Part shown: positions 26,071 to 40,300 of the stretch, one piece after another
Layout: each line of letters opens with the position of its first letter
How positions within the stretch are numbered: the stretch's first letter is position 1
Source of the DNA: Serilophus lunatus
Lineage: Eukaryota; Chordata; Aves; Passeriformes; Eurylaimidae
Length of the DNA: 64,000 nt
Assembly (NCBI GenBank): GCA_013399895.1
Contig: VXBA01005856.1
Location: 291,207 to 355,206 of the forward strand
Reading direction: 5' to 3'
Notes under the pieces: model-generated
The model's input: only the letters and a program-made list of their open reading frames with translations
What the model was told of the DNA's origin: nothing
The model's database searches: none
Position numbers and translations under genes: made by a program

Positions 26071-26608
26071 TTGCCTCTAATATAACACTGGACAGGAGGG
26101 AGAGATTTTTTCCCACTCTTGTATTTTTAATTTTAATAGCCATAAAACCTTAAGATGTTTGAGTAACAAATCTCCCTATGCATTGTGAATGTGGTTAATG
26201 TCTTTCTTTAAAAAAAACCAAAACCAAACCTGCAGTGTATTCATGACTTTTCATGAGGCTGTAGTTATCATCTTCATTTAAATGTGATATTCTTATCAGA
26301 CAATTCATCCTTTCCATCCTCTGGCAAACACGCCTTTCATGTACCTGTACCTGTATTTCTGTGTGTGCACAAGTGTTTGTTACACATGCAGGCAAAGATA
26401 ATTTTCTGCAGTTTAATGAAGAAGTGAATGAATCACTGTTGCCTAAATTACATGAGGCCTCATGACATGAGATTTCTTTTTTGTTGGCAGTGAAAAATTG
26501 ATCTTATATCAATATTTATTTAAAATAACTGTTTTCAAAGTGAACTGTACTGAACACAAGCAGGTAAGTACAGAGGCTCTTTTGCACTGGATAAACCCAT
26601 GTATTTCA

Positions 26609-26831
26609 AATGAGGTTTTTTGTGTGTTTTGTTGCTTGCTTGGGGTTTTGTTGGTTTCTTTGCTTGGTTTTATTTGTTTTGTGTTTTGTTTGCTTTTGAT
26701 TTTTGGTTTCTATTTGGTTGCTTGGTTGTTGTGCTTTTTTTTTGTTGGCTTTTTTTGTGAGTTTTGGTTTTATTTTGGTAGATAATTTTGTTTGTTTGGG
26801 TGGGGTTTTTTTGTGTGTATTTGTTTGCTTT
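26609..26831. repeat. G/T-rich irregular tract
   Basis: About 220 bases of mostly T and G, with units such as GTTTTGTTGG and TTGGTTGC. Frames of 95 and 73 codons through it are composition artefacts. Confidence 0.8.
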
Positions 26832-29800
26832 CTCCTTCTGGAATTCTCTAGTAGAAGAAGAGATATTTTTGGCCCAAAAAATTACAATAAGTCAATGGAG
26901 AAGGTGTTTTCCCAGTTTATTTGACCAAAGTCATTGTGTAGATTGCAAAAAATCTTACATGATCCACATTTCCTTGGACATTACCAGCAGCTGAACAGGG
27001 AGAGAGTGAGATGAAGAACACATGTAAAGAGCCCTGTGGGTACAAACAGGATGGAGTGATATCCATTATTTGCTGGAGCAGTGAATTTCATGATGAGCTA
27101 CAGCAAAAAGTGGATGGTGAAGTACTTCACCTCCACCAGACTTTTCTCAGGATGATCACAGTGTGATGTGACAGGCAGCAGCTTTTTCTTCCACTGCCCT
27201 TATGTAGAATATCCAGCAGGGAGTAAATCTGTCCTCTCTGCTCATTAACACATCTAAGACCCCCTTGAGAGGACATTTGACACTCTGGACTGTAATACTT
27301 CCAGTAGCTCCATAACTCTCAATTTTATGTTTGGACGGTGGCAGATATTACCATGCTTGACTGATGAGATTTAATCACCCAGATAACCCCTGGTTTAATA
27401 TCAACCATTCCAAGATGCAGGAAATGCTTTAAGGAGATAGCAGAGATGAAGAATTTTCCCTCCAACAGGGGAATTTCTCCTGTGTTGATAACAACAAGAC
27501 TTGAAAGCTCCTGCTAAAATATTTTCATTGTATTTTTTAAAGAAAGAGTACTGATAATCCCATACAATTTTCTCCTTTCTCATCATCAGTTATGTATTTC
27601 TACTCACTGTACAAGTAAAAATGTTTGGTTTCTTCAGTGTCCTGATAAATCACCTGGGATTTAGGCAGAAACCTCTTCCTCTTCTGAGTACACCACCTTT
27701 ACTTTTTGTCTGAAGATTTGAGAGTAACTTTGTATTTCAGAGAAAAAAAAATTTCCGTAAAACAGGATCTTAAGAAACCTTCCTGATGATAAAATGCTTG
27801 TTTGACACAGCTATGTATTATTGAAAAATTAAAGGTGAAATATCCAAGATGCTACTCATAATTAATAATGGACTTACAAAAATAATGGTATGGCTGCGGC
27901 AGAATCAGTTATTTATTGGAATAAATCCTTTAGCTAGGAATGTGGGTGAAGGTTAAGCTGTAATAACTTTATCAATATGGTAGCAAAATGATAGAGTAAA
28001 GCTCATGATGATTTGGTGTAAATTTAGATGAGTAATTGGGGTAGTCTGTAAGAGTTATATGCACAACACTTTAATCAGATTCAGTTCAGATGATCCTTAA
28101 AAAGGAGTTTGCCAACAAATTATCAACCTCTTCTTTGGATAAAAGATAAAGATTGTATCTAAAGCAAATTTCGTTCCTGTATTTTATGGTGTGATTCAAT
28201 AGTTTTACTATACAGTTTTCAAGGTGGAAAACTTAGTCTGTTTTCCTAGTAGAAAATAAATAACATGAAAGCATTATGTGAAATTATTCCAGGATTCTTT
28301 CCTTCTCCTGTCTTTTTTTTTTTCTTTTTTTTTTTTTGTGTTACATAACCTTTTCAAACACCAAAATGCAAAGGTTCACTAAGTAATAAAAGATTGTGAA
28401 AAGCTGCTACCATTAGATTTATCATTTCAATGTCTCTGTGAGTATGTGGAGTTCTGTTATCATCAGTGAAAGTCTGTTATCTCAAACTAAAAATCCACCC
28501 AGTTAGTTTCAAAATAAGAAATCTTTTTTCTTTATCTGCTGAGTCCTAGTCTTTTGAATTGCTAGGTAAGTGAACTTTTTGCATGAGAACTGCTTTGTTC
28601 AATTAAAAAAGACTCAGTACACCAACTTCAAAACAGATTTTCACAGATTTTCTTGACCCTCTTTATCTTATCAATCTTTTTACTGACTATGGGAAGTATT
28701 TGAACCTCACACTGTAAATTATCTTAAGTTTTGACAGAGGTCAATGTCACAATTTCCATAGTTTGTTCTTCTGAGTCGTTTACTGTCAGTGATCTGGATG
28801 AAGCTTACAGCAGCACTAGGCAGTGATCCTAAAGCGACTCAAGTGTAATTTTAATTTAATTTTCCTCCTTAATTTCTTTCTTCTCCTGAGAATTTAATTG
28901 GAATAAAACATGACCTCTGAGGGGAACAAAGAAGTACAATTTGTGCTTAGAGATTGCTTCCTCCCACCCCCAAGTCCAGCTGGAAATGAAATGATCTCTC
29001 TTGTGCTTATTTGCTGCTTCAAACCCAGCCATGAGTTACTTCATTTGACCTAATCATTGTACTCTGCTATTGTCCTGAGATAGTGAACCTGCAACTCTTT
29101 TAACACATCAGGTTTGGTTCTGAACTGCAAAATATTTTTGCAGACCCCTATTTGGTTTCTCAACAGTTTCCCTGTTATTCCACTCAGTTGGATGTGATGT
29201 TAAGTACTTTCATCTTGTTTTCAGCTTCTTTTGCTTTTTAGGCAAGCAGTGCTGAAAGCAATAGAAGTTTATAATCCCCCTTATAGAGAGTAGATCATAT
29301 GTATCATTACACTATGCTGCCATTAAAAAATAAATTCTGGTACAGGTAGGCTCAAAATTTTTAATCATTGTGACTGTATAAAGATGTGGTAAAAACAAGA
29401 ATGTGGTTGCCTCCATTTTCAAGCAACTGAAAAGAACTGTGAAGAATCCACCTGAAATTACAAATGAGAGATAAATAGACAATTTAGCAATCAGATTATT
29501 AAATTTATGATGCACATGACTCGTTATCAGCAAAGGGGGCAAAATGAAACACTATTTTTTTGGCGTAACCCAACACTTCTGTTCCTGGTGCTTCATATGA
29601 CATATTGCCCTAAAGGGTTAACTTGACAGCATAGGAAAAAAAAAATATTATCAAAGAGTTATTAGAAAGAACATAATCTTTCAGCACATACTGTGCTGAT
29701 TAACTTCCAATACAAATATTCATAGTGTAGAATATTTCAATCTGCAACGCTGAACTCTGTGGAATAATTGAACCAGTGATCAGGGTAATTTCAATCAAAA

Positions 29801-31190
29801 GAAGTGATATCCATTTGGATTTCTGTTCTGATTTTGGATTGTACAGCAAATGCCAATCAAACAAATCTTTGGTGAAAGGATTTTGGCAAATTAATTGAAG
29901 ATTTGTAATGAAGTGAAAGGTTACTATGATTATATAATTACTAGTGAAAGACACATTACTTAAAAATGTAAAAATGTATGTCTCCTTAAATCCAAAATTA
30001 TTTTTTTTTAAAAAAAACTCTCTTTCATCACATTAAAATTACGTAACATTTTTTCTAGGATTTTTTCTAGGTCTCAAAATTTAACCTTGAGTGAGAAATT
30101 GTCATCCATGACTTATGTTGTATGCAATAGGGTTAAAAAGTACTGGATAGTACAGGTTTTAAGCAGTGTCTTTATACTCTGGAGGAAAACTTTAAGTCTG
30201 TGATACACTTTCTCAGAATAAAAATACCTGATAACAAAATAATTGGAGATGCATGACTTAGATTAGAAATAATTTATGTGTTTTATGCATTTAAACACCA
30301 ATATCTACCATTTTAACAGTCCACCTAAACTGGATTGCTGAATGTTTTTGAACCCATATTAAGTCTCCAATACTTAATTTTAATTCAGGAAATACAAAAG
30401 GCTGATTGTATACAAGAGTCAGTTTTGATGTCTTCTTGTAAGATCTATGAACCACAACGAAATGTTTCAGTTGAAGAACTTTTCAATTATTGGAAATGTA
30501 TTTAGTTTTTGTTGTATTGTTGAGCTTACTTTAATGTCAGAGCTCAGCTCAATAATTTCTTAGGGATTTGGGATATACATGTAGAAATAAATTGGTTATG
30601 TTTAAATGAACTTCTGTTGTTGTGTCAGAACCATAGTAAGACCCTTTTCCAGAAACGATAAGAAAAATGGAAATAATTAATTTCTTGTTACAATTAGAAT
30701 AAGCTCATGTAATCACAATATTGAATGTTTTCCCCAAGCATCTTGATGTTAAAATTACCTTCATAATGGCTTCCATTATTATGACTTAGGGGAATAAATA
30801 TTCAATAAACTGCACCCAGATTATTAACCACAACTCAAGTAAAACCATTTGCTAACATGACCAGACAAACCAAATGTCATAAAAAAGTGAGAAAAGCACA
30901 GTGCCCTGAAGGTCAACAAATCTCATGACTCAGAGAGAATAAATTCTTACTTGCCTCCCAAAGATAGTTATCTGTTACAGAGTTTTGTCTCTTTGGTTTG
31001 AAACAATGCCAAGTCTGGTTTTTTTTGATGTTTGCAAAGATTTTACTTTATGTACTATTTAGTGTGAAGTTATCAGAGGTTTACCAAAATACACATGAGC
31101 TTCTAATTTTGTTCTACACTTTTTCTCTTTAGTTTTCTTTGGTTTGTTGGCTTGAAATGACAAATTTATCAGATATTGGGTTTAGAGGGT

Positions 31191-31275
31191 GTTTGTACAG
31201 AGTTTGTACTGTGATGTTTGTACTAAATAAAAAAAATAAATTTAAAAGATTAAAATTTAAAAGATTAAAATTTAA
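31191..31275. repeat. Short tandem duplications
   Basis: GTTTGTAC occurs three times (31191, 31202, 31216). It is followed by two exact copies of the 15-mer TTTAAAAGATTAAAA (31241-31255, 31256-31270) and a partial third copy. Confidence 0.85.
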
Positions 31276-32963
31276 TGTGTAAAAAATACTTGTTTTTAAA
31301 AAGAGGTGAAAGTAAAGGAATGGCACTGATGGTGATTTTGGATCTTGTTTAACAATATGACTGTTTTATAGATGCATTCAGCTATAAGGAGACTATGCTT
31401 TAACAGGGTAATTGCACAAAATAGCCAGCTGCTTTTCTTAAATTAATAGAGAAGCCGTTAAAAAATTATCATGCTCTTCATTTCCATTTTTCATTCTCTT
31501 TTTGCCATCAAAAGTATTTTCTTACATATAACTCCAGCTATATTCATGATCTAAATATTACCCAGTTTTGATAATGGTAATTATGAAAAGACTTGACTTT
31601 AATTTAGCTTTCATAAAGAAATAAAAGATTCTTCCCAAGGTAAGCTACGCTTTTATTTGTATACTGTGGATTTAGCACCTTTCATCCTGAATTTGTGTTT
31701 TTCATGCATATGAAAACTGAACTTCCTGCTGGTTTGCATTCAGACACCTGCTTTCTTGCAGAGATCACATTTCTAAAATTGCACATTGTATGTAAATAAT
31801 ATTCTATTTGATGTCATCTACCCTTGCCAACTAACATCAAGAGCTTTGAGAGTGATTAATTCTTGTTCAAGGCTGGAAAATACGAGATTTCTTTTCACAT
31901 CTCTGCTCGCAGCTTGGCAGCCCTGGTCACAGCTCAGGTTTATCTCAAAACTGCCTCTCAGAAAACATAAAATATCAAATATAGAGGCAAGTTTATGGCT
32001 TGTCCTCATTATGTTTCATTCATGTGCTACATAGAAATAGAAGATATAATCAACAGTAATTGTGTAGACCTTAAATCCCCTTATTAATCCTACAGGTCTT
32101 GATCTGCACAAGCTCAAAGAGTTGCAGTCTGTATGTAAAGTCCTTACATTCCTGGAATGATAAATAGGCAGAAAGGTTCTACAAAGATCCTATCTCACAC
32201 AAAAAGGACAGGGAGCATTACACATATTAAATTCTGATTGACTGTGAAGATGTGAACCTAATCCATTTTCTCCTAGAGGTAAGAAAGAGGCTTAATGAGT
32301 CTATATCTGCCTCTCCCAGAACCAGTAAGAAAGAGCATATGTTTTTAGGTCTGCAGCAAGGATGAGAGGGAAAAATAAGGCATAATTTTTCATTAAATGC
32401 AGCCATTTGACTGCAACATCAGCCTCTGCAGTTAATTTCTCTTCCTGTAGTTTTTTGCAACCTTATGGAAAAATACAAGTGCATTTTACACCAAAGCTGG
32501 CCTTTGCAGCACTTCTGAGAGAAAATGTGACAATTCTGACCTTAAAGCATGAGTGACACTTGCTTTCTGTAAATACAATTTGATCAGTAAAGTATTGAGC
32601 TATTCCCTGTTTTTTTAACTGCAAAGTATTTCTGTCACATCGTTCATTTAATTCTGGGAAGACACACTTGGACAAAATAACAACCTTCTTCTGAAGCTAT
32701 GATATGAAGGTATCAGAGTGGAGATAAAAGCACAAACCTGTGTGTTATCTCAGATGTACACTTTGCCCTGTGTTTAACCTCTCTGTGATGGCAGACCTTC
32801 CATTTCATTTTTTGTTACCTAGGAGTTCATTCAGGCCCACAGGACCCCACCAGCTGGGAGCTTCACTGGGCACATCCATGGAACATGCTGTGGTATTGAT
32901 TCAAAAGTCTTGTCTCAAGGCCAGGATTTTTAAAATTGAAGTTTTGAAAGAACCCACTGTAAG

Positions 32964-33047
32964 AAAAAAAAAAAAAAAAAAAAAAAAAAATCTATATGGC
33001 TGAGGGCTTCTGGGGATCCCCTTTTTTTTTTTTTTCCTTTTTTTTTT

Positions 33048-33085
<38 letters not shown>

Positions 33086-33115
33086 CCTTTGGTTNNNNNT
33101 TTTTTTTTTTTTTTT
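32964..33115. repeat. Poly-A then poly-T with a 5-N gap
   Basis: 27 A at 32964-32990 are followed, after 31 bases, by T-rich runs from 33022 to 33115 broken by CC pairs and five unknown bases (33095-33099). The lysine-rich frames across it are not genes. The A run could be the tail of a retroposed sequence to its left, but I do not recognise one. Confidence 0.85.
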
Positions 33116-36100
33116 CTTTTGTGCCATAGGTATGCCTGTGTGAACAAATAAAATCAATCCATGGACAAAAAATGTCATTATACTTGCCTTACCTTCACAA
33201 TCACTGAGTCTGCAGAAGTACGTAAATTAACACAGATCATATGCAATACCTAATAAAATAGAAAGAAAAGAATATCATCTTTTCTTGGAAAAGATATAAT
33301 AATATGGTATTCCAAATGTCTTGTGTAATAATGCTTAAAATAAAGGAGACCTGTTATAGAGCACATGAGAAACATTAAGGAAAATATATACCTTGAATCA
33401 TTTTGTCTTTCTGCAAACTCAGAAGGGCCTATTCTCATGTATGTGTGTATATATATATATGTCAAAATAAATGTAAGTCCATTGGAGTAAAGTCTTCATT
33501 GTTCCAGACTAACTGGCAAAATTTCTTGAAAAGCAGCTGAAAGGTACCTGAAGTATCTTAATATCATATATAAAGAATGGTTAATTATCATTTAAATAAG
33601 TTTATACAGATGCAATTTTGCATTAGATCTGATCTGAACTGTTGTTTTTAAATTGTTCTTGTGGTTTTTCAGAAATACCCAGAGAAAATTATATTGCTGT
33701 TGAAATGACTTAAGGATCTTAACTTGAGATTGGAGGCATTTTGAAACCAATAACTTGCAAACGTATACTAGCTATTCTGAAATAAGTTTATCAATGTGGA
33801 TTTCTGAGAGGTGACAAGCAGAGATAATTTTGTTATTATATTGTCAAAGGAACAATATTGCACCACATTCTCCCCTACTTTCTTATTTCTGCTTTCAATA
33901 CTTGGTTTAGTTTCTTCATAATTATTAATCGCTGTCTGTTTATCAGTATCTCCCCTTCAATAATAACTTTTGATTCTCCCCAATTTTACAGATAATAGAG
34001 GTCTCACATGTTATTACATTTTTTAATATTTGCAGAAACAAGAAGGAGATGAGAGGAGATGGACTTTAAATGCCTGAGCTGTAAAGAAAGATGAGCTCAT
34101 GCACTGCCAGCATTGAGAGAAAAGGAGACATTATAATTTCACCACCCCAGAGTAAAACTGCAGCAGCACTTTGTGACTGCTTGGGCATGAGAATCAACCA
34201 GCTATGGTAGCTTTGTCCTTAGGAAAGCAGAGTTCATTATACCCAGCTCTTAAACAACTTTAATTCTCTCTGCATGGGATTTACTGGTTCCTGCTGTAAC
34301 TGTCAAAAGGGGACAAGTTGGACTGGTCTCAGTCATAGAATTGAAATTTCTTTCCTCACAAAATGTACCTGAGCTCCTGCCATCTCATGGGAGCTACCCT
34401 GTGCCCGGGAATTTCCTAGGAGTGCTGGATGTTATGGATCAAAGCTGTATCAGGAGCCATGTCAAAGACTTAACAGAATATACATGTGGGTGGTGGCAAC
34501 TGAGCTCTGTCCTTGGCCTTTTCTGGTTTTATGGTATTTAGTTTATGCCACTGTGTCACCCCAGTTTTATTTATCTAAACAAAAATCTTACCTAAGTTCT
34601 ATCCCTTCCATACTAGGGTAAAATGGATGTAAGATTTTCATCCCCATGAATTATATAATTTTATGAATGATATGTTGCTCTGATTTCATTTTTACAAATG
34701 AGATCCATGTGACTGATCCATCTGATCAAATAGAACTTTCCCCCTTGTAGCTATAAGATCCCCTTTTCACACTCCTTCCTTCAAACCTACCACCAGGTTG
34801 TGATCAGAAGCACAATTTTGCCTGATTTGGTAAGTTGGCATTAACATTTAAGCTTTTTTTATCTTGATTTGGAAAAGTTGGTTGGTTGTTTCTTTTTAAA
34901 TTCCACAATGTTCAAGAAGGTGAACTCAAGTGTTTTGCTGCACGTTGGTTAAATTAGATTTAAAATATGATGTCAAGTGCTTGCATGGATTTATGCACAC
35001 CAATTCTTTCACTAAAAACTACTGGATGAGTATTTGTAGGTTTATTCTCTTGCATTCCTCAAATCATGTGAAACAAATATCCCATTTCATGCCAAACAGA
35101 TATCAGCAGAGTTTCTGATGCATACAGTGTATTTTAAAGAGCAGAAATATGTTGAAATAGGCCACAATATACATGTAACTTATGTATAGTTACAGCTGAT
35201 ATAATGGGATTATATATATGATTAGTTGTACAGCTGAATCTTTCTGCTGTGCCATGCAGTGATGATAAAGTAAGAGGGATTCAGATTACTCAATTTTTCT
35301 TTTAAGCAGCACCTTTCCTGAGCCACAAATACATGGTTTAGGAGTAATTGATTTTCTCTGGTAGGGTGCATGGATTACATCCTAGCAGCAGAAAAGTAAT
35401 GTTAAACTGTCAGTTATGCTAAATATCAGTCTTCATTGTCACAGTGGTTTTGATCTTCTTGCTAAGATTATTTTCATCAATAAATCCATAATTCTACTTT
35501 GATCTATATTTATTAACCTTCTTTTCCTTCATCTTTATTTAACTTCCCATATACTAACAATCTGAATTAAACTCTGCTTATTTTTATTTTTTACCACACT
35601 TTCTATAATGTTTTAGTAGAGCTTATTTTTTATACAGCAGATGATTCCCTGCTATGTGTTGATTAATCATATTTTATACTATCATCTCCCCCACAGCATT
35701 TCACACTTTGTGACCAATAGATAAAGTAAATCATAAACTACATTATCTGTGCTCAGATAAACATATCTACCTTTTACTAGCTATACTATTAATATTCTCA
35801 TCTGCATTTCTGGACTTATGGCTGTCATTAAGAATATTTACTGTTTTCATAGCAGTACTTTCCTTGTTGATTTGGTGGTAGTTTATTTCAACATGTTCTG
35901 ATTACTCCAGAAATCAGTAGTTTATGGTCTTTTTATAATTATTATAGATTGTAAATATAGCAGGTTTTTTGCAAATAGAAAATTTCAGTGATGCCTTACC
36001 ATTGGATTTTATTATGGTTTTTATGCTTCAATATCTGTGTGCTTTAATAATTTTCCTTTTACTTCACTGTTTGACGTAAAGAGATTTAGTATTTTAGTTT

Positions 36101-36855
36101 CACTTGTTTGTCTTTCAAAATGCCTGAGTATTCTAAAGACTCATCAAATACCCAAGTCAATGTCTGACAGTTAAGGGGACTTAACTATATTTTTTTTGGT
36201 CAAAAATCTTGACAGAAATTCTAATGATGTTGAGAAACCCAATGCAAAATACACTGGAGTATTTTTCTTTCTGCTACTGCATGTCCTATCAGCTCTTTTT
36301 AGTCAGGAAAGCTAAAAGATTGCTTGGTTTGCAAAGTTGATTTTTAACATTTGAATATGATGTGTCCACTGACTTTTCCCTTTAAAACCTGCAATCTCAC
36401 TTCTTACATTCTCCAGATCCTGATCCATCCAGAGATAGAAATGTTTTCATGGCTTTCAATTGAATTTGTCCCAGAGATTAACCATGGACTTGGTTGTCCA
36501 TTTAGTTCTCAGGAAAAGCACGAGAAGTTCCTTTTCTTCATTTGAAAGGAGAGAGAAGGTGCTTGTTTCTCTCCATTTCATGGCTTACTGGAATGGTAAT
36601 GCATCATTTTTCAGTGGGGTACGTGTTATTGACTGCTGAGCTTTTCCTCCCTCATTTGATGGGATAATATGAAACATCATCTAGAAGTTGCAGAGGGAAA
36701 AAAGTCTTTGGAGTGCAAAGGTCTATGATTCAGGTCTCTAAGTGTAGGTATTAACTGCTGAATTCATTGTGCACTTCTCCCACTTACAAAAAGCTTCCAC
36801 CAGCACTTGAAGTTTTCCACCGTTGCTTAAAAACCTAAAGGTCTATCCTTCCTCT

Positions 36856-37312
36856 AGGAAGGACATGGAGCTTTTGGAGTTGGTCCAGAGGAGGCACTGA
36901 GATGATCAGAGGGATGGAGCAACTCTGCTGTGAGGAAAGGCTGGGAGAGTTGGGATTGTTCAACCTGGAGAAGAGAAGCTTTGGGGGGAACTCATTGTGG
37001 CCTTCAGCACCTGAAGGAGCTCCAGGAAAGATGGAGAGAGACCAATGACAAGGGCCTGGAGGGACAGGACAAGGGGAAATGGCTTCACACCGGCAGAGGA
37101 AATATTAGGAAGGAATTCTTGGCTGTGAGAGTGGGCAGGCCCTGGCACTGGGTGCCCAGAGCAGCTGTGGCTGCCCCATCCCTGGGAGTGTCCAAGGGCA
37201 GGTTGGAGCCCCCTGGGATAGTGGGAGGTGTCCCTGCCCAGGGCAGGGGGTGGCACTGGATGGACTTTAAGGTCCCTTGAACCCAAACCCTTCTGTAATT
37301 CTTTTATTCTAT
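36856..37312 (+). mobile_element. CR1 LINE fragment, 3' end, best preserved copy
   Basis: The most complete CR1 3' end here, about 455 bases. It starts in ORF2 coding sequence ('ttggtccagaggaggc', about 36879), continues through 'gcaactctgctgtgagg', 'ttcaacctggagaagaga' and 'ggaaggaattcttgg', and ends with 'ggactttaaggtccc' and decayed ATTCT octamers near 37297-37312. A frame of 116 codons on the plus strand and one of 119 codons on the minus strand lie in it. The plus frame overlaps former ORF2 coding sequence only in part, so neither should be called a gene. It is 5'-truncated, as is typical. Confidence 0.93.
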
Positions 37313-40300
37313 CTCCCAATGTTTGTTATTGTCCAGATTTATATTCTTGGCACTCTTGACTTCTACATTCTTTTTCAAATAGCTTGTGTTTAAACTTCTG
37401 TTTCATGTTTTTAGTTTATGTCTCTGGGCACCATGTTCTTGGTTTTCTTTCCACTTACATGAGGTGTTTTGAACACCACATCAATGTTTCTGTGCTAACT
37501 TGGTAATTTTAATTTGTTCCTCTCATTTCTGAGAGAGTTATTTCCTATTTGCAGATAAAATTCTGCCATTTAAAGGATCAAATAGTTCTGAGACTGGATT
37601 AGAAATTAAGAGCCCAATTACTGATTATTGTTCTTTTGATGTGTTTCTTAATAATCTGATCACATTGTAAGACATTCTTGCATTTAAAAATAATTTTGAA
37701 GCCTATCTTTAATTTTTTTATTTTTTTCCTCAATGTTGATACTGTTTTTTTATTCTAGATATCGATGTCTGTTTGATAAAGTGTGAGTACATAAATCAGT
37801 AAAAGCATCAAACAAATCGAATTTCCTGCAAAATAAGAGTTTCATACCTTACTGGTGATATTCATGGCTTACAGGCAGCTTTCTTTCCTATCTGCTCTCC
37901 CCACCTGTTTGGGACCATGTTGGTTTCTCTTGTTCATGTAGAAACTACAACAGTTTCTGGCTTACTAGCCATGCCTGTGCTCTAAGGCCGTTCCCCTGGA
38001 GCCAAATTGAATTTCTTCAGCCAGACAGTTCTGCTTCAAGTCTCCTAATACTGTTAAAGAAAGGAATACATAAGGTTTTCTATTCATTTTCTAGAAAATA
38101 TAGAGTTTCGCTGTGGGGGGAAGAAACTGGTAAACGTTGCAAAAAGTACATTTTAAAGTTGATTTTTCTTGGTATACCTTCATAAGTGTAACACTTCCTT
38201 TCCTTGCAATTGAACAGGTACAAAATACAGGTTGAAAAAATCATCGTTGCACGTGTTATACATATAGATATAAATATATAATACTTTCCAGGGCAATTCC
38301 TTCTGGGTTAAAAATAACTGCTGAAGGAAGTAACAGTGAAATGAAGTAAATAACCTGTTAATCTAAAGTAGAACTGTTTAAGTGACCAAGTGGACTGAAT
38401 TGAGATTTTGTTCATGCAGCCTGATGCATATTTTTTATTTTGACTAACTGAAGGAAGCAATTAGGAAAAAGATTAAGACATATCTCAGTGGCATTCAGTA
38501 CTCATAGCTAATATCATTTTATGACTAGAATTAATGCTCTGTTTGGAAGAGCAATACTTTGCTAGCTTGCTATGAGTACTATCTTTTTATTTTACAAAAA
38601 CATGGCAAACAAGAGCTGTGAAAAATTCATGATCACCTCTTCTAAATATGCAAGTTCCGTTTGAAAACTCAAACACTATAATCTGTAGAAATTATATCCT
38701 ATATTACCATCCTTCACAAACCCCTATTCAATCAGTTCTGTTACATCACTCCATCATCATTAATGGTCCATTACTTTTACTGTGTTTTCAAATCACTGGT
38801 TTCAGGCAGCCCAACTTCACTATTGGAAAATATCTTATTAAATCATGCTCATCACCCAGTTCAACACAATTCAATCTGACACGTCAACACATCAGAAATC
38901 TTTATTGCCTTATTATCCACCTAGCATGAAAAAAAATATGTAATTCACACATCCTAGTATCAGTTGAGTCTAGGAGTGTGACCTCCCTGGTTGGAAAACC
39001 TCTCAAGGCACTCACCTCCCCTCTGCTAAAATCTTTCATGTGCTCAATAGTCATTAATATTTGGGATTAAGCAGTCCCCTCACCAAAATATTGTCTCAAA
39101 ATTGTCTAAGTATTTATATTCTTGGTTAAGTTTACTTTATATAAACAATAAGAAGGAAGGAGGTGCAGACTGACCTCAGCACTACAACCATGCAGAGTAA
39201 GAAGAAAGACTTTCTCAGACTGAGCTGATGTGATGGCAAAATGCCTTGGAAGCATATTTTTGAAGCAGGCACCAAAAATACTTCAGGATCTTTTTCTAGA
39301 TCTAGATTTTCTACAATCAAATGAAAGAGGGCAAGATTTTTGATTGTTTGCTTTTATTGAAGCTACTGTGAACTAATAGCCAAGAAATTGTTCAGACTTG
39401 ATCATTCTAAATTACAGGTGAAGATGATTCAGTAGCATTTTCCTCAGGTGTGTGTTTCTGGCTGGGAATGGACAGCTAAGGGCTGATTCCCCTGGGCTGC
39501 CACCCTCACTGCACGTTTGTGTTTTGATGTCCTTTTGGTGAATGTCCTCTACATTCTTTCTATGTTTTCACCTTTCAGTCACTGGAGTAGTTACTGTTTG
39601 ACTTTTCCTCCTCGACTTCTGCTTTCTTCCCTTCCCCTTATTTTCTCTTTCATCCCTTTCCCACACTTTATTCTTTGGTGCAATCCATCTCCTTTTCCCA
39701 TGTCAGTTCCCTAGCTGGGAAAGTGATCTTTAAAGCCTTTTTGCAGCCAGATTCTCTGTGTATTTAGAACTGTGGTCAAATGGAACTTGCCTCAGCTCTC
39801 TTGCAGAAATACCAGAAATTTCCTGTACATTCAGCTAGGGTGGAAAGCAGAAGGAACATCTCTCTTTAGGAATCGCTTTGCCATTGCTGTTTGTTTGTTT
39901 GTTTTAAATTCTATTGCTTCTTATATGTTTGTGACTAATATTGTCAATATGGTGCAAAAATTTCATAGACTCTAAAGAGAAAGAATAGTTGGGTTTTTTT
40001 CTAATTTATTAAATTAAATAACAACATATTAAAGAAGAAGCAATTCTTCCAGCTCAAGTAAAATATTTTATTGAAGATTTCTTCCTCTGATTTTTCTTCT
40101 TTTTATATTTTTCCTACTGTCCTTCACCATCTGCATAGGTGTCACGGAAAAGGCATCATTCCAGACAGGTAACCTGGGATCTATTAAAAAATCAAATAAA
40201 ATAACTCTCTGCCTGATTGGGTTTGTATTTTCTTATGTGACCTTTGCTGGATATGTTCAAAGTTTGAATCTTTAAATTCCCACAGCTGCTGCTTGTGAGG

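Larger units (their letters stand above)
23905..36855. other. Long AT-rich stretch, no gene seen
   Basis: About 13 kb without a recognisable gene or dispersed repeat. Frames stay at or below 100 codons. Microsatellite and low-complexity parts are listed separately (25971, 26609, 31191, 32964). A tandem 12-mer duplication 'ttttttctagg' plus one base lies at 30049-30072. Confidence 0.65.

Noticed and set aside
25955..26153. Lys-Glu-Arg-Lys and Phe-Leu-Ser repeat frames
   Set aside because: Direct translation of the AAAG microsatellite.
26498..26994. 95-, 73- and 68-codon hydrophobic frames
   Set aside because: Same G/T tract artefact as at 19.6 kb.
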